From: JAJDXW01 sp965202895
GTDB lineage: Bacteria; Pseudomonadota; Gammaproteobacteria; HK1
Length of the DNA stretch: 64,000 bases
Reading direction: 5' to 3'
Assembly: GCA_965202895.1 (NCBI GenBank)
Contig: OZ241901.1
Span: 124,001-188,000 of the forward strand
Both the position numbers and the translations under genes were made by a program. The notes under the pieces are model-generated. The model was not told where the DNA came from. It worked only from the letters and a program-made list of their open reading frames with translations, and did not search any database. Shown here one piece after another: positions 33,054-42,537 of the stretch (positions within the stretch are counted from its first letter, which is position 1; every line of letters starts with the position of its first letter).

Positions 33054-34468
33054 AGGCCCTCGCGCGATACCTTCGCAGCTCCACGTTCCGCCTGGCGGTG
33101 GTGTACCTCCTGCTGTTCGAGGGATCGGTCTGCGTGGTCCTCGGGTTCGTCTACTGGACGACCGCGATGCATCTGGAAATGGAAGCCGATGCGGCCATCG
33201 ATCGAGAGCTGCGGAGCCTGGCCGCCCGCTACCGCGGGCGCGGCCTCGCGTCGTTCTCCCGGGTGCTCGAGGACCGGGTCGCCCGGAGCCCCCGGGGGCC
33301 CTTCATCTATCTCTTCGCCACGGCCGGCCGCCGGTCGCTCGCGGGAAACGTGAGCGGCTGGCCCGATGCCGCGCCGGCGCCGGACGGCTGGATCGAGTTC
33401 CCGCTCCGCACCGCGCGCGAGCCGGACGACACCCCGCATCTCGCCCGCGCCCGGGTATCGGCGCTGCCCGGCGGGCTCCTGCTGCTCGTGGGGCGCGACA
33501 TGTACGAGATCGACCGGGCGTGCCGGCGCATCCGGCTTGCCCTCGCATGGAGCGTCGGCCTCACGTTCATCCTCGCGGTCGCGGGGGCGCTCGCGATGGG
33601 CCGGGGCACGATGCGCCGGATCGATGCGATCAACCGTGCGAGCCGGGAGATCATGCGCGGGGACCTCGCACGCCGGATCCCCACGCGCGGCACCCGCGAC
33701 GACTTCGACCAGCTCGCGGAGCAGCTCAACGCGATGCTCGACCGCATCCAGGAGCTCATGGACGGGATCCGCCGGGTGACCGACGACATCGCGCACGATC
33801 TCAAGACCCCGCTCACCCGGCTTCGCACCCGGCTGGAGGAGCTCCGCGACGGGGGCGGGCTGGGCCGGGTGTTGGCCGGATCGGTGGAAGCCGCGATCGG
33901 GGAGTCCGATCGCCTTCTCGCCACCTTCGCGGCCCTGCTCCGGATCGCCCGCGTGGAGTCCCGGCCGGCCGGGGAGGGCCTCGCCTCGATGGACCTCGGG
34001 GCCCTCGCGCGAGATGCGGCCGAGCTCTACGAGCCGTACGCGCAGGAGCATGGCCGGGAGGTGTCGTTCGTCGGCGGGGCGGGGGCGATCGCGGTGATCG
34101 GCGACCGCGACCTCCTGTTCCAGGCGGTGTCGAACCTCGTCGACAACGCCCTTCGGCACGGCGAGGGAAGGGTGGTCGTCGAGGCGGGCGCGGCGTCGGC
34201 GTCGGCGCCGGAAGGCGGCCGCCGCGGGCGGATCGTGGTGCGCGACGAGGGGCCGGGCGTTCCGGAGGCCGATCGCGAGCGCGTGTTCCGGCGTTTCGTG
34301 CGGCTGGAGACGAGCCGGAACACGGCCGGGAACGGACTCGGGCTCGCCCTCGTGGAGGCGGTGGCGGCCCTGCACGGCGGAACGGTGGAGCTCGGGGAGA
34401 ACGAGGCCTCGCGGGGTCGCGGACCGGGATTGCGCGCCACCCTGTACCTGCCGGCCGGCGGCGGATAG
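33050..34468 (+). CDS. Membrane sensor histidine kinase
   Basis: A 472-residue kinase. There are two membrane segments, LAVVYLLLFEGSVCVVLGFV (about residues 15-36) and WSVGLTFILAVAGALAMG (about 167-184), flanking a periplasmic sensor of about 130 residues. A HAMP linker is followed by the phosphoacceptor DIAHDLKTPLTRLRTRLEEL. The ATP-binding motifs are NLVDNALRHG (N box), RDEGPGVPEA and GNGLGLALVEAVAALHGG. The start is TTG at 33050, overlapping the regulator's stop (TTGA), so translation is coupled. Confidence 0.93.
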   Translation: MKALARYLRSSTFRLAVVYLLLFEGSVCVVLGFVYWTTAMHLEMEADAAIDRELRSLAARYRGRGLASFSRVLEDRVARSPRGPFIYLFATAGRRSLAGNVSGWPDAAPAPDGWIEFPLRTAREPDDTPHLARARVSALPGGLLLLVGRDMYEIDRACRRIRLALAWSVGLTFILAVAGALAMGRGTMRRIDAINRASREIMRGDLARRIPTRGTRDDFDQLAEQLNAMLDRIQELMDGIRRVTDDIAHDLKTPLTRLRTRLEELRDGGGLGRVLAGSVEAAIGESDRLLATFAALLRIARVESRPAGEGLASMDLGALARDAAELYEPYAQEHGREVSFVGGAGAIAVIGDRDLLFQAVSNLVDNALRHGEGRVVVEAGAASASAPEGGRRGRIVVRDEGPGVPEADRERVFRRFVRLETSRNTAGNGLGLALVEAVAALHGGTVELGENEASRGRGPGLRATLYLPAGGG

Positions 34469-34625
34469 GCGCTGACCGGCGCACCGGCGCGGCCCGGCGG
34501 ACAGGCCCCCGCCCGCGCCGGCGCGCGAACACCGAACGCACGCCGGAAGCGGCGGCCCCGGCGGCCCGGTCGAGGGTACGATGCTGTGGTATCGTGCCGC
34601 CCGGTCGCGGGTCGCGGAGGGGGTC

Positions 34626-35507
34626 ATGGGCGACGAATCCCGGAAGGTGGCGTTCATCGGGCTCGGGGTCATGGGATTTCCCATGGCCGGGCATCTCGCG
34701 GCCGCCGGCCACGCCGTCACCGTCTACAACCGGACCGGCTCGCGCGCCGAGGAGTGGCTTGCGAAGCATCCGGGCCGGGCCGCGGACACCCCCGCCGCCG
34801 CCGCCCGCGGCGCCGGGATCGTATTCGCCTGCGTCGGCAACGACGACGACCTGCGCTCCGTCGTGCTGGGCCCCGAGGGCGCGTTCGCCGGGATGGCCCC
34901 GGATGCGGTCTTCGTAGACCATACGACGGCCTCGGCCCAGGTGGCGCGCGAGCTGTACGCGGCGGCCGGGGAACGGGGCCTCGGGTTCCTCGACGCGCCG
35001 GTCTCGGGCGGGCAGGCCGGAGCCGAGAACGGCGTGCTCGCGGTCATGGCCGGGGGCGACGAGGCGACCTTCGAGCGGGTGCGCGCGGTCATCGGCTGCT
35101 ATGCGCGGGTGTGCTCGCTCATCGGCCCCGCCGGCGCCGGCCAGCTCACCAAGATGGTCAACCAGATCTGTATCGCCGGGGTGGTCCAGGGCCTCTCCGA
35201 GGCGGCCAACTTCGCGGTCCGTGCCGGGCTCGACCCCGGCAGGGTGCTCGACGTGATCTCGCAGGGGGCGGCCGGCTCCTGGCAGATGCAGAACCGCATG
35301 CCGACGATGGTCGAGGACGAGTTCGAGTTCGGGTTCGCGGTGGACTGGATGCGCAAGGACCTCGGGATGTGCCTCGCCGAGGGGGATCGGATCGGCGCGC
35401 GTCTGCCGCTGACCGCGCTCGTCGACCAGTTCTACGCCGAAGTGCAGGCGATGGGAGGAGGGCGCTGGGACACGTCGTCGCTGATGCGGCTGCTGACCCG
35501 GACGTGA
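34626..35507 (+). CDS. 3-hydroxyisobutyrate dehydrogenase-like NAD(P) oxidoreductase
   Basis: A 293-residue beta-hydroxyacid dehydrogenase. The NAD(P)-binding start is VAFIGLGVMGFPMAGHLAAA. The substrate motif is FLDAPVSGGQAGAENG and the catalytic Lys lies in GQLTKMVNQICIAG. The ATG at 34626 follows GGAGGGGGTC. Family members oxidise 3-hydroxyisobutyrate, tartronate semialdehyde or related acids; the exact substrate is unresolved. Confidence 0.92.
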   Translation: MGDESRKVAFIGLGVMGFPMAGHLAAAGHAVTVYNRTGSRAEEWLAKHPGRAADTPAAAARGAGIVFACVGNDDDLRSVVLGPEGAFAGMAPDAVFVDHTTASAQVARELYAAAGERGLGFLDAPVSGGQAGAENGVLAVMAGGDEATFERVRAVIGCYARVCSLIGPAGAGQLTKMVNQICIAGVVQGLSEAANFAVRAGLDPGRVLDVISQGAAGSWQMQNRMPTMVEDEFEFGFAVDWMRKDLGMCLAEGDRIGARLPLTALVDQFYAEVQAMGGGRWDTSSLMRLLTRT

Positions 35508-35695
35508 GCCGGCCCGCCGCGGCGCGAGCCGCCCGCCGGCGCCGAATGCATCCGCCCTCGCCCCGGCCGCCGCCCCCCCGGCCTGCCCCCGGCGCGGGGC
35601 GGAGGGCCCGCGGGGCGCCCGGGACCCGAGCGGAGGCGGGGAGGATGGCGGCGCCGCAGCTCGCCGCCGCCGTCGTTCGGGGAGCCGCCTGACCC

Positions 35696-37840
35696 GTGGA
35701 CCGGCGCAAGCTCGTCCTCCTCGCCGTGATCGCGGTGCTCGTCGCCGCCTTCTTCGCGTTCGACCTCGGCCGCTATCTCGATCTCGGCCATCTCCAGTCG
35801 CAGCGCAGCCGCCTGCACGATCTGTTCGCGGCCCATCCGTGGCGGGTCGGCGCGGCGTTCTTCTCGGTCTACGTCGCGGTCACCGGGCTATCCCTTCCGG
35901 GCGCGGCGGTGCTGACCCTCGTCGCGGGGGCGATCTTCGGCCTCGGATGGGGGACGGTCATCGCCTCCTTCGCGTCCACCCTCGGGGCGTCCCTCGCCTT
36001 CCTCCTCGCCCGCTACCTCGCCCGCGACGCGGTCCGGCGCCGCTTCGGGGGAGCCCTCGATCGGATCGACGGCGGGGTCCGCAGGGACGGGGCGTTCTAC
36101 CTCTTCACCCTCCGCCTCGTCCCCGTATTTCCGTTCTTCATCATCAACCTCGCGATGGGCCTCACGTCCATGCGGGTGATCGTGTTCGCGCTCGTCAGCC
36201 AGGCCGGGATGCTTCCCGGCACCCTGGTGTACGTGAACGCGGGCACCCGGCTCGGGGAGATCGAGAGCCTCGCCGGGATCCTCTCCCCCGCGCTGTGGCT
36301 CTCCTTCCTCCTCCTCGGCGTCTTCCCCCTCGCCGCGAAGAAGGCCGTCGACGCGCTCCGCGCCCGGCGGATCTATCGCGGCTTCCGCCGCCCGCGGCGC
36401 TTCGAGCGCGATCTCGTGGTGATCGGGGCGGGCTCCGCGGGCCTCGTCAGCTCGCTCATCGGCACGACGGTGCGGGCCAAGGTGACCCTCGTCGAGCGCG
36501 GGGAGATGGGGGGAGACTGCCTCAACACCGGCTGCGTGCCGTCGAAGAGCCTCATCCGCTCCGCGAAGTTCCTCTCCCACGTCGCGCGCGCGGGCGAGTT
36601 CGGGATCCGGCGGGCGGACGCGGACTTCGATTTCGGCGAGGTCATGGCCCGGGTGCGCCGGAACATCGAGCGGATCGCACCGCACGACTCGGTCGAGCGG
36701 TACGAAGGGCTGGGCGTCGAGTGCGTCCGCGGCGAGGCGTTCATCGAGTCCCCCTTCGAGGTGCGCGTCGGCGACCGCACCATCACCACCCGCACCATCG
36801 TCATCGCGGCCGGGGCCGCTCCCTTCGTGCCGCCGATCCCCGGCGTGGAGGAGGCGGGCGCCCTGACCTCGGAGACCGTGTGGAGCCTCGATCACCTTCC
36901 CGCCCGCCTCGTCGTGGTGGGCGGCGGGCCCATCGGGTGCGAGCTCGCCCAGTGCTTCGCGCGGTTCGGCTCCCGGGTCTTCCAGGTCCAGACCCACGAT
37001 CGCCTGCTGCCGCGCGAGGACCCCGAGTTCTCCGAGCTGATCGCGGAACGGCTCCGGGCCGATGGGGTCGAGGTGCTTACCGGTCATCGGGCGGCCCGGT
37101 TCCGGCGCGAGGGGGACCGCAGGACGATCGAGTGCGAGACCCGCGACGGCGGGAGGCGCGAGATCGAGTTCGACGACGTGCTCCTCGCGGTGGGACGGGC
37201 GCCGCGCACGGAGGGGTACGGCCTGGAGGAGCTCGGCATCGGGACGGGACGGGGCGGGGTGATCGAGACCGACGACTTCCTCGCCACCCGCTACCCCAAC
37301 GTCTTCGCGTGCGGCGACGTGGCCGGTCCCTACCAGTTCACCCACACCGCCTCGCACCAGGCCTGGTACGCGGCGGTGAACGCGCTGTTCGGCGGGTTCC
37401 GGCGGTTCCGGGCCGACTACTCGGTGGTGCCGTGGGCGACGTTCACCGATCCCGAGGTCGCGCGGGTGGGGCTCAACGAGACCGAGGCGGCGGCCCGAGG
37501 GGTTCCCTTCGAGGTCACCCGCTACGGCTTCGACGACCTCGATCGGGCCATCGCCGATTCCGAGGCGCATGGAATGATCAAGGTGCTGACCCGGCCGGGC
37601 CGGGACCGGATCCTCGGGGCCACCGTCGCCGGCGAGCACGCGGGGGACCTCCTCATGGAGTTCGTGCTCGCGATGCGCCACGGGCTCGGCCTGAAGAAGC
37701 TGCTCGGCACCATCCACGTCTATCCCACCATGGCCGAAGGCGCACGCCTCGCGGCCGGAAGCTGGCGGCGCGAGCACGCTCCGGAAGGGGTGCTGAGGTG
37801 GCTCGAGCGTTACCACCGCTGGCGAAGAGGCGGCGGCTGA
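35696..37840 (+). CDS. Fusion of DedA/TVP38-type membrane domain with mercuric-reductase-like flavoprotein
   Basis: A 714-residue fusion. Residues 1-230 hold several membrane helices with the VTT/TVP38 signature LRLVPVFPFFIINLAMGLTS. From about residue 240 a pyridine-nucleotide disulfide oxidoreductase begins: DLVVIGAGSAGLVSSLIG, redox pair GGDCLNTGCVPSKSLI, a second Rossmann VVVGGGPIGCELAQCFARF, FAD motif NVFACGDVAGPYQFTHTASH and the C-terminal interface GTIHVYPTMAEGARLAAG. No N-terminal metal-binding HMA domain or C-terminal CC pair is seen, so mercury reduction is unlikely. It is probably a membrane-tethered reductase; the start is GTG. Confidence 0.9.
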   Translation: MDRRKLVLLAVIAVLVAAFFAFDLGRYLDLGHLQSQRSRLHDLFAAHPWRVGAAFFSVYVAVTGLSLPGAAVLTLVAGAIFGLGWGTVIASFASTLGASLAFLLARYLARDAVRRRFGGALDRIDGGVRRDGAFYLFTLRLVPVFPFFIINLAMGLTSMRVIVFALVSQAGMLPGTLVYVNAGTRLGEIESLAGILSPALWLSFLLLGVFPLAAKKAVDALRARRIYRGFRRPRRFERDLVVIGAGSAGLVSSLIGTTVRAKVTLVERGEMGGDCLNTGCVPSKSLIRSAKFLSHVARAGEFGIRRADADFDFGEVMARVRRNIERIAPHDSVERYEGLGVECVRGEAFIESPFEVRVGDRTITTRTIVIAAGAAPFVPPIPGVEEAGALTSETVWSLDHLPARLVVVGGGPIGCELAQCFARFGSRVFQVQTHDRLLPREDPEFSELIAERLRADGVEVLTGHRAARFRREGDRRTIECETRDGGRREIEFDDVLLAVGRAPRTEGYGLEELGIGTGRGGVIETDDFLATRYPNVFACGDVAGPYQFTHTASHQAWYAAVNALFGGFRRFRADYSVVPWATFTDPEVARVGLNETEAAARGVPFEVTRYGFDDLDRAIADSEAHGMIKVLTRPGRDRILGATVAGEHAGDLLMEFVLAMRHGLGLKKLLGTIHVYPTMAEGARLAAGSWRREHAPEGVLRWLERYHRWRRGGG

Positions 37841-37841
37841 G

Positions 37842-38750
37842 GTGAGCGCCCCGCCGGCGCCGCCGGTCGGGCTCGTCGCGACCGACCTCGACGGCACCCT
37901 GCTCGGCCCCGACCATACGCTCGGACCACGCGATGCCGCGGCGCTTCGAGCGCTCGGCCGGGCCGGCGTCGTCCGGGTCGTGGCGACGGGGCGTTCCCTG
38001 CACGCGGCGGAACGGGTGCTCCATCGGGGGTTCCCCATCGACTACCTGGCGGTGTCGAGCGGCGCCGGGATCCTCGACTGGAGAACCGGCCGGATCCTTC
38101 ATTCCCATCGATTCGAGGCGCGCGGCGCCCGGCGGGTGGCGGACGTCCTCACCCGCCTCGGCGTCGACTTCATGGCCCACTCCCCGGTCCCGGACGACCA
38201 CCGTTTCCGCTTCGTGCGCGCGCGTCCGGCGAACCCCGACTTCGAACGGCGCGTCGGCCGGTACGGCGAGTTCGCGACTCCCTGGCGCGAAGGGGAGGCG
38301 GCGGGGGGTCCGGGGGCCGGGGCCGACGCCATGCCTGAGGCGTGCCAGTTCGTCGCCATCCTGCTTCCCGGCGAGTGGGCGCTGTTCGAGCGGCTCAGCG
38401 CCGCGCTGCCCGGGTTCGCGGTGGTCCGAAGCACTTCGCCCCTGGACGGCCGGTCCCTCTGGGCCGAGGTGCGCCCGCCCGGCGTAGGCAAGGCGGCCGC
38501 GGTGGCCTGGCTGGCCGGGCGCCACCGCCTCGACGCGGAGCGAACCGCCGCGGTCGGCAACGATTACAACGACAGCGATCTGCTCGGCTGGAGCGCCAAC
38601 CCGTTCGTCGTCGGCAACGCCGCCGCCGAATTGCGGGAGCGTTTCCGCGTGGTCTCGCCGAACGACGCCGGCGGATTCAGCGACGTGGTGGAAGCCGTGC
38701 GCCGCGACGGGGGCGGGTTCGCCCGCGCCGCGGCGCCGGAAGAGGGCTAG
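37842..38750 (+). CDS. Cof-type HAD-IIB phosphatase
   Basis: A 302-residue HAD hydrolase. Motif I is VATDLDGTLLGPDHT, motif II is near RVVATGRSL, and motif IV is TAAVGNDYNDSDLLGW. A C2-type cap domain occupies the middle. It removes phosphate from small molecules such as sugar or nucleotide phosphates. A GTG start at 37842 lies 1 bp after the stop of the fusion gene, so they are likely one transcript. Confidence 0.9.
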   Translation: MSAPPAPPVGLVATDLDGTLLGPDHTLGPRDAAALRALGRAGVVRVVATGRSLHAAERVLHRGFPIDYLAVSSGAGILDWRTGRILHSHRFEARGARRVADVLTRLGVDFMAHSPVPDDHRFRFVRARPANPDFERRVGRYGEFATPWREGEAAGGPGAGADAMPEACQFVAILLPGEWALFERLSAALPGFAVVRSTSPLDGRSLWAEVRPPGVGKAAAVAWLAGRHRLDAERTAAVGNDYNDSDLLGWSANPFVVGNAAAELRERFRVVSPNDAGGFSDVVEAVRRDGGGFARAAAPEEG

Positions 38751-39019
38751 TTCACCGCTTCGCGAAGGGTCTTGCCGGCCTTGAAGGCAGGCACTTTCGA
38801 GGCGGCGATGGTGATGCTCTCGCCGGTACGGGGATTGTGCCCCTGGCGGGCGGGACGCCTCTTGGTCGAAAAGGTTCCGAACCCCGCGATGGTGACGGTC
38901 TCCTCCCTCGCCAAGGCATCGCTGATGGTCGAAAAGACGGCGTTCACCGCGCTGTCCGCGACGGATTTGGACAAGGAAGCCTGACCGGCGACGTGGGACG
39001 AGATATCGGACTTCTTCAT
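38747..39019 (-). CDS. HU-family histone-like DNA-binding protein
   Basis: A 90-residue protein of normal HU length. The core signature VTIAGFGTFSTKRRPARQGH and NPRTGESITIAASKVPAFKA gives the beta-arm and DNA-binding proline region; KSDISSHVAGQASLSKSVAD is the N-terminal helix pair. AAGAGGA precedes the ATG. The gene runs opposite to the HAD gene and overlaps its last 4 bp. It bends and compacts DNA. Confidence 0.94.
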   Translation of the reverse strand: MKKSDISSHVAGQASLSKSVADSAVNAVFSTISDALAREETVTIAGFGTFSTKRRPARQGHNPRTGESITIAASKVPAFKAGKTLREAVN

Positions 39020-39024
39020 TCCTC

Positions 39025-39648
39025 TTACCCCTTGCTTGGTGTGGTGGATGAGCGGCCCTCGGGCCAACGGTGGAGGATTTCCGGGCCATGACGACGCGCG
39101 AGCGCGGCGAAGTAGTCTCGGAAGTGGGATACGGCGCTGAATCCGTTGGCCGCCGCATCGAACGCCTTCCAGCCGCCGGGAGTGCGGTGGAATCGGTAGG
39201 TGATCCATATCGGAGCCGACGGGGAGCTCGTCACCCGGGCGAGCACCGATGCCTCGTCTCCCCATCGCAGGAAACGGGTCGGATAGACGTCGACGCGAGG
39301 CACGGCCGGTGTCCCCGAGGTCAGGTTTCCGGCGAGAGCCTCGATGAACATGGCGCGAAGCCCGGCGGTGAACGCTTCCCGTTCGGTGCGGGTGAACCGG
39401 GGGTAGAACGGGCCGGCCGCTCGACGGGCCATCACGTCGAAGTCGAAATGGGGGGCGAGCCGTTCGTCGAGGAAGGCGCGGGCCGCCCCCCGATCGGCGG
39501 CTTCTGCCGGAGAGAGGTGGTCGCCGAGGCGCGTGAGCGCGACGATCCCGCCGGGACGGGTCGGCGGCGCCGATGCCAGGGCCTCGGAGCCGAGCCCGAC
39601 CGCCCCGAGGCACAGCGCGAGGCAGTACAGGAAGCGTGCGCTTCGCAC
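39025..39648 (-). CDS. MlaC/Ttg2D-type phospholipid-binding periplasmic protein
   Basis: A 207-residue protein with a signal peptide (LYCLALCLGAVGLGSEALAS). The mature part resembles the MlaC family: FLDERLAPHFDFDVMARRAA, FTRTEREAFTAGLRAMFIEALAG, and DVYPTRFLRWGDEASVLARV then the C-terminal FRDYFAAL. MlaC shuttles lipids between the membranes. No other mla genes are visible nearby, so it may be a stand-alone paralogue such as HpnM. The start is GTG 39648 and it lies just downstream of clpA on the same strand. Confidence 0.82.
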   Translation of the reverse strand: MRSARFLYCLALCLGAVGLGSEALASAPPTRPGGIVALTRLGDHLSPAEAADRGAARAFLDERLAPHFDFDVMARRAAGPFYPRFTRTEREAFTAGLRAMFIEALAGNLTSGTPAVPRVDVYPTRFLRWGDEASVLARVTSSPSAPIWITYRFHRTPGGWKAFDAAANGFSAVSHFRDYFAALARRHGPEILHRWPEGRSSTTPSKG

Positions 39649-39655
39649 CGGAGGG

Positions 39656-41971
39656 CTACTTCGTCACGTCCGCCGGCCTGTCTTCCACGTTCCTCGTTCG
39701 ATCCGGAGGGTTCCTGGAAGTGGCAGGCCGACAGTCGAGCGTGATGCCGTTCGCTCCGGACTGGATGACCACGTGCCCGCCCTCGACCAAGCTTCCGAAC
39801 AGGAGCTCGTCGGCGAGCGGGCGTTTGATGTGTTCCTGGATGACGCGGGCCATCGGACGGGCGCCCATCGTGGGGTCGAACCCGTGCTCGGCGAGCCACT
39901 CCCGCGCGGAAGCACCGAGCTCCACGGTGACCCGCTTCTCTTCGAGCTGGCTCTCGAGCTCGAAGATGAACTTGTCGACGATCCGGCCGATGACGCTCCG
40001 GTCGAGCCGGCCGAACTCGACCACCGCATCGAGCCGATTGCGGAACTCGGGGGAGAACGTCCTGGCGATCGCCTCCATCGCATCGGGCGAATGGTCCTGG
40101 GTCGTGAATCCCATCGACCGCCGGTGGCGCTGCTCGGCCCCCGCGTTGGTCGTCATCACCACCGCGACGTTGCGGAAGTCGGCCTTGCGTCCGTTGTTGT
40201 CGGTGAGGGTGCCGTGGTCCATGACCTGGAGCAGGATGTTGAAGACGTCCGGGTGCGCCTTCTCGATCTCGTCGAGGAGAAGCACCGAGTGGGGGTGCTT
40301 GTTGATCGCCTCGGTGAGCAGCCCCCCCTGATCGAACCCCACGTAACCCGGCGGCGCCCCGATGAGGCGCGAGACCGTGTGCCGCTCCATGTACTCGGAC
40401 ATGTCGAAGCGCACCAGCTCCACCCCGAGCAGGATCGCGAGCTGGCGCGTGACCTCGGTCTTTCCCACCCCGGTCGGCCCCGCGAGCAGGAAGCACCCGA
40501 CCGGGCGGTCCGGATCGCGCAGCCCCGAACGCGCCGTCCGGACCGCCGCCACGAGCGTCTCGATCGCCCGATCCTGGCCGAATACCAGCAGCTTGAGGTC
40601 GCGGTCGAGGTGGCGCATGACCTCCCGATCCGAACGCGAGACCGAGCGGGGCGGGATCCGCGCGATCTTCGCGACCACCGTCTCGACGTCCGCGACCCCG
40701 ATCGTCTTCTTCCGCTTCGACGGCGGGAGCAGGCGCTGGGATGCGCCGGCCTCGTCGATGACGTCGATGGCCTTGTCGGGAAGCAGCCGGTCGTTGATGT
40801 AGCGGTCGGCGAGGCTCACCGCCGCATCGAGGGCCTGGCGGGTGAACCGCACCTGGTGGTGCCGCTCGAACCGGGACTTCAGCCCCCGGAGGATGCGGCC
40901 GGTCTCCTCGAGCGTCGGCTCGTTCACCTCGATCATCTGGAACCGTCGCGAGAGCGCCCGATCCTTGTCGAAGATCCCCCGGTACTCGGTGTAGGTGGTC
41001 GAGCCGATGCAGCGCAGCTCTCCGGACGCGAGCATCGGCTTGATGAGGTTCGAGGCGTCCATGACCCCGCCCGATGCGGCCCCGGCGCCGATGATGGTGT
41101 GGATCTCGTCGATGAACAGGATCGACTTCGGCTTCTTGCCGAGCTGGGCGAGCAGCCCCTTCAGGCGCTTCTCGAAGTCGCCCCGGTACTTCGTGCCGGC
41201 GAGGAGGGCGCCGAGGTCGAGGGTGTGGATGGTGGCGTCCGCCATGACCTCCGGGACCTCTCCATCGACGATCATCTTGGCGAGCCCCTCCGCGATCGCG
41301 GTCTTGCCGACCCCCGCCTCGCCTACGAGCAATGGGTTGTTCTTGCGCCGGCGGCAGAGGATCTGGATCGTGCGTTCGACCTCGGCGCGGCGGCCGATGA
41401 GGGGGTCGGTGCGCCCCTCCGCGGCCTGCCGGTTCAGGTTGACGGCGTAGGCTTCGAGCGGCGACTTCCCTGCCTGCTCGTTCGCCTTCTCGTCCTCTCC
41501 TCCCGCCGGCCGGGGGCCGCCGCCGTCCCCGGCGTCGGAGACCTTCGATATCCCGTGGGAGATGTAGTTCACCACGTCGAGGCGGGTGACGCTCTGGCGG
41601 TTGAGCAGGTACGCGGCGTGGGCCTCGCGCTCCCCGAACAGGGCGACGAGGACGTTGGCGCCCGTCACCTGCTTCTTTCCGGAGGACTGGACGTGGAACA
41701 GCGACCGCTGCAGGACGCGCTGAAAACCGAGGGTAGGCTGGGTTTCCCGCTCGTCGCCGGGAGCGAGGGCCGGAACCGTCTCCGCCAGGTGCCGGCGCAG
41801 GTCGCTCTCGAGCTGCTTGACGTCCGCCCCGCAGGCGCGGAGCACCTCGAGGGCGTCGCGGTTCGAGAGCAGCGCCAGCAGCAGGTGCTCGACCGTCATG
41901 AACTCGTGGCGTTGCTCGCGAGCCGATCGGAACGCTTCGTTCAGGGTCGCTTCGAGCTCTTTGCCAAGCAT
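39656..41971 (-). CDS. clpA: ATP-dependent Clp protease ATP-binding subunit ClpA
   Basis: A 771-residue AAA+ unfoldase. The Clp N-domain repeats start MLGKELEATLNEAFRSA. The first AAA module has GEAGVGKTAIAEGL and SILFIDEIHTIIGAG. The second has GPTGVGKTEVTRQL, VRFDMSEYMERHTVSRLIGA and VLLLDEIEKAHPDVF. It delivers unfolded proteins to ClpP. The ATG at 41971 begins the conserved N-domain; a longer reading runs into clpS. clpS is immediately upstream (38 bp), the standard order. Confidence 0.96.
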   Translation of the reverse strand: MLGKELEATLNEAFRSAREQRHEFMTVEHLLLALLSNRDALEVLRACGADVKQLESDLRRHLAETVPALAPGDERETQPTLGFQRVLQRSLFHVQSSGKKQVTGANVLVALFGEREAHAAYLLNRQSVTRLDVVNYISHGISKVSDAGDGGGPRPAGGEDEKANEQAGKSPLEAYAVNLNRQAAEGRTDPLIGRRAEVERTIQILCRRRKNNPLLVGEAGVGKTAIAEGLAKMIVDGEVPEVMADATIHTLDLGALLAGTKYRGDFEKRLKGLLAQLGKKPKSILFIDEIHTIIGAGAASGGVMDASNLIKPMLASGELRCIGSTTYTEYRGIFDKDRALSRRFQMIEVNEPTLEETGRILRGLKSRFERHHQVRFTRQALDAAVSLADRYINDRLLPDKAIDVIDEAGASQRLLPPSKRKKTIGVADVETVVAKIARIPPRSVSRSDREVMRHLDRDLKLLVFGQDRAIETLVAAVRTARSGLRDPDRPVGCFLLAGPTGVGKTEVTRQLAILLGVELVRFDMSEYMERHTVSRLIGAPPGYVGFDQGGLLTEAINKHPHSVLLLDEIEKAHPDVFNILLQVMDHGTLTDNNGRKADFRNVAVVMTTNAGAEQRHRRSMGFTTQDHSPDAMEAIARTFSPEFRNRLDAVVEFGRLDRSVIGRIVDKFIFELESQLEEKRVTVELGASAREWLAEHGFDPTMGARPMARVIQEHIKRPLADELLFGSLVEGGHVVIQSGANGITLDCRPATSRNPPDRTRNVEDRPADVTK

Positions 41972-42009
41972 CTGGAGGTTCCTCGGGAGCTCGATCGGGG
42001 CCCGGCGTC

Positions 42010-42336
42010 TCAGGCGTGTTCCATGGTGCACAGCAGGGGGTGCTGGTGCTCGCGGGAGAACTGGTTCACCTTGCTGACCTTGGTCTCCGCGATCTCGCGC
42101 GAATAGGTCCCGCAAACGCCCTTGCCCCGGGTATGGACGTGCAGCATCACCCTGACCGCCTGCTCCCGATCCATGCCGAAGAACCGCTCGAGCACCCCCA
42201 CCACGAACTCCATCGGAGTATAGTCGTCGTTGAGCAGCACCACCTTGTACCGGGGCGGCTCCTCGACCTTGGGCTCCGATTCTTCGATTTCGAGCACCCC
42301 CCCCGGGGTGCCGATCGGGTCCGGTGTGTTCGCCAT
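42010..42336 (-). CDS. clpS: ClpS adaptor of the N-end rule pathway
   Basis: A 108-residue adaptor. The core is YKVVLLNDDYTPMEFVVGVL with the Asp-Asp pocket, and HVHTRGKGVCGTYSREIAET contains the conserved His. The N-terminal 30 residues are acidic and flexible, as needed to engage ClpA. It feeds N-degron substrates to ClpA, whose gene follows directly. Confidence 0.95.
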   Translation of the reverse strand: MANTPDPIGTPGGVLEIEESEPKVEEPPRYKVVLLNDDYTPMEFVVGVLERFFGMDREQAVRVMLHVHTRGKGVCGTYSREIAETKVSKVNQFSREHQHPLLCTMEHA

Positions 42337-42537
42337 GACGCCCGATTCTAGCGCAACGTCGCGCCTGTGCGGGAGAATGTCAAGACGCGCAAGCCGGACG
42401 CGCAAGCCGGGGTCCGCGAGCCGTGGAGCCGCAGAGCCGCAAGCGGCCCGGAAATCGAGGAGGCCCGGCAGCGCCCGCTTCGAGCCCGACCGCTTCGGCG
42501 CATGGCCGCGCGATCCGCCGGCGGTGGGGGCGGGGGC

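Noticed and set aside
39533..42106. An 857-codon plus-strand open frame opposite clpA
   Set aside because: Shadow of the unmistakable ClpA frame.
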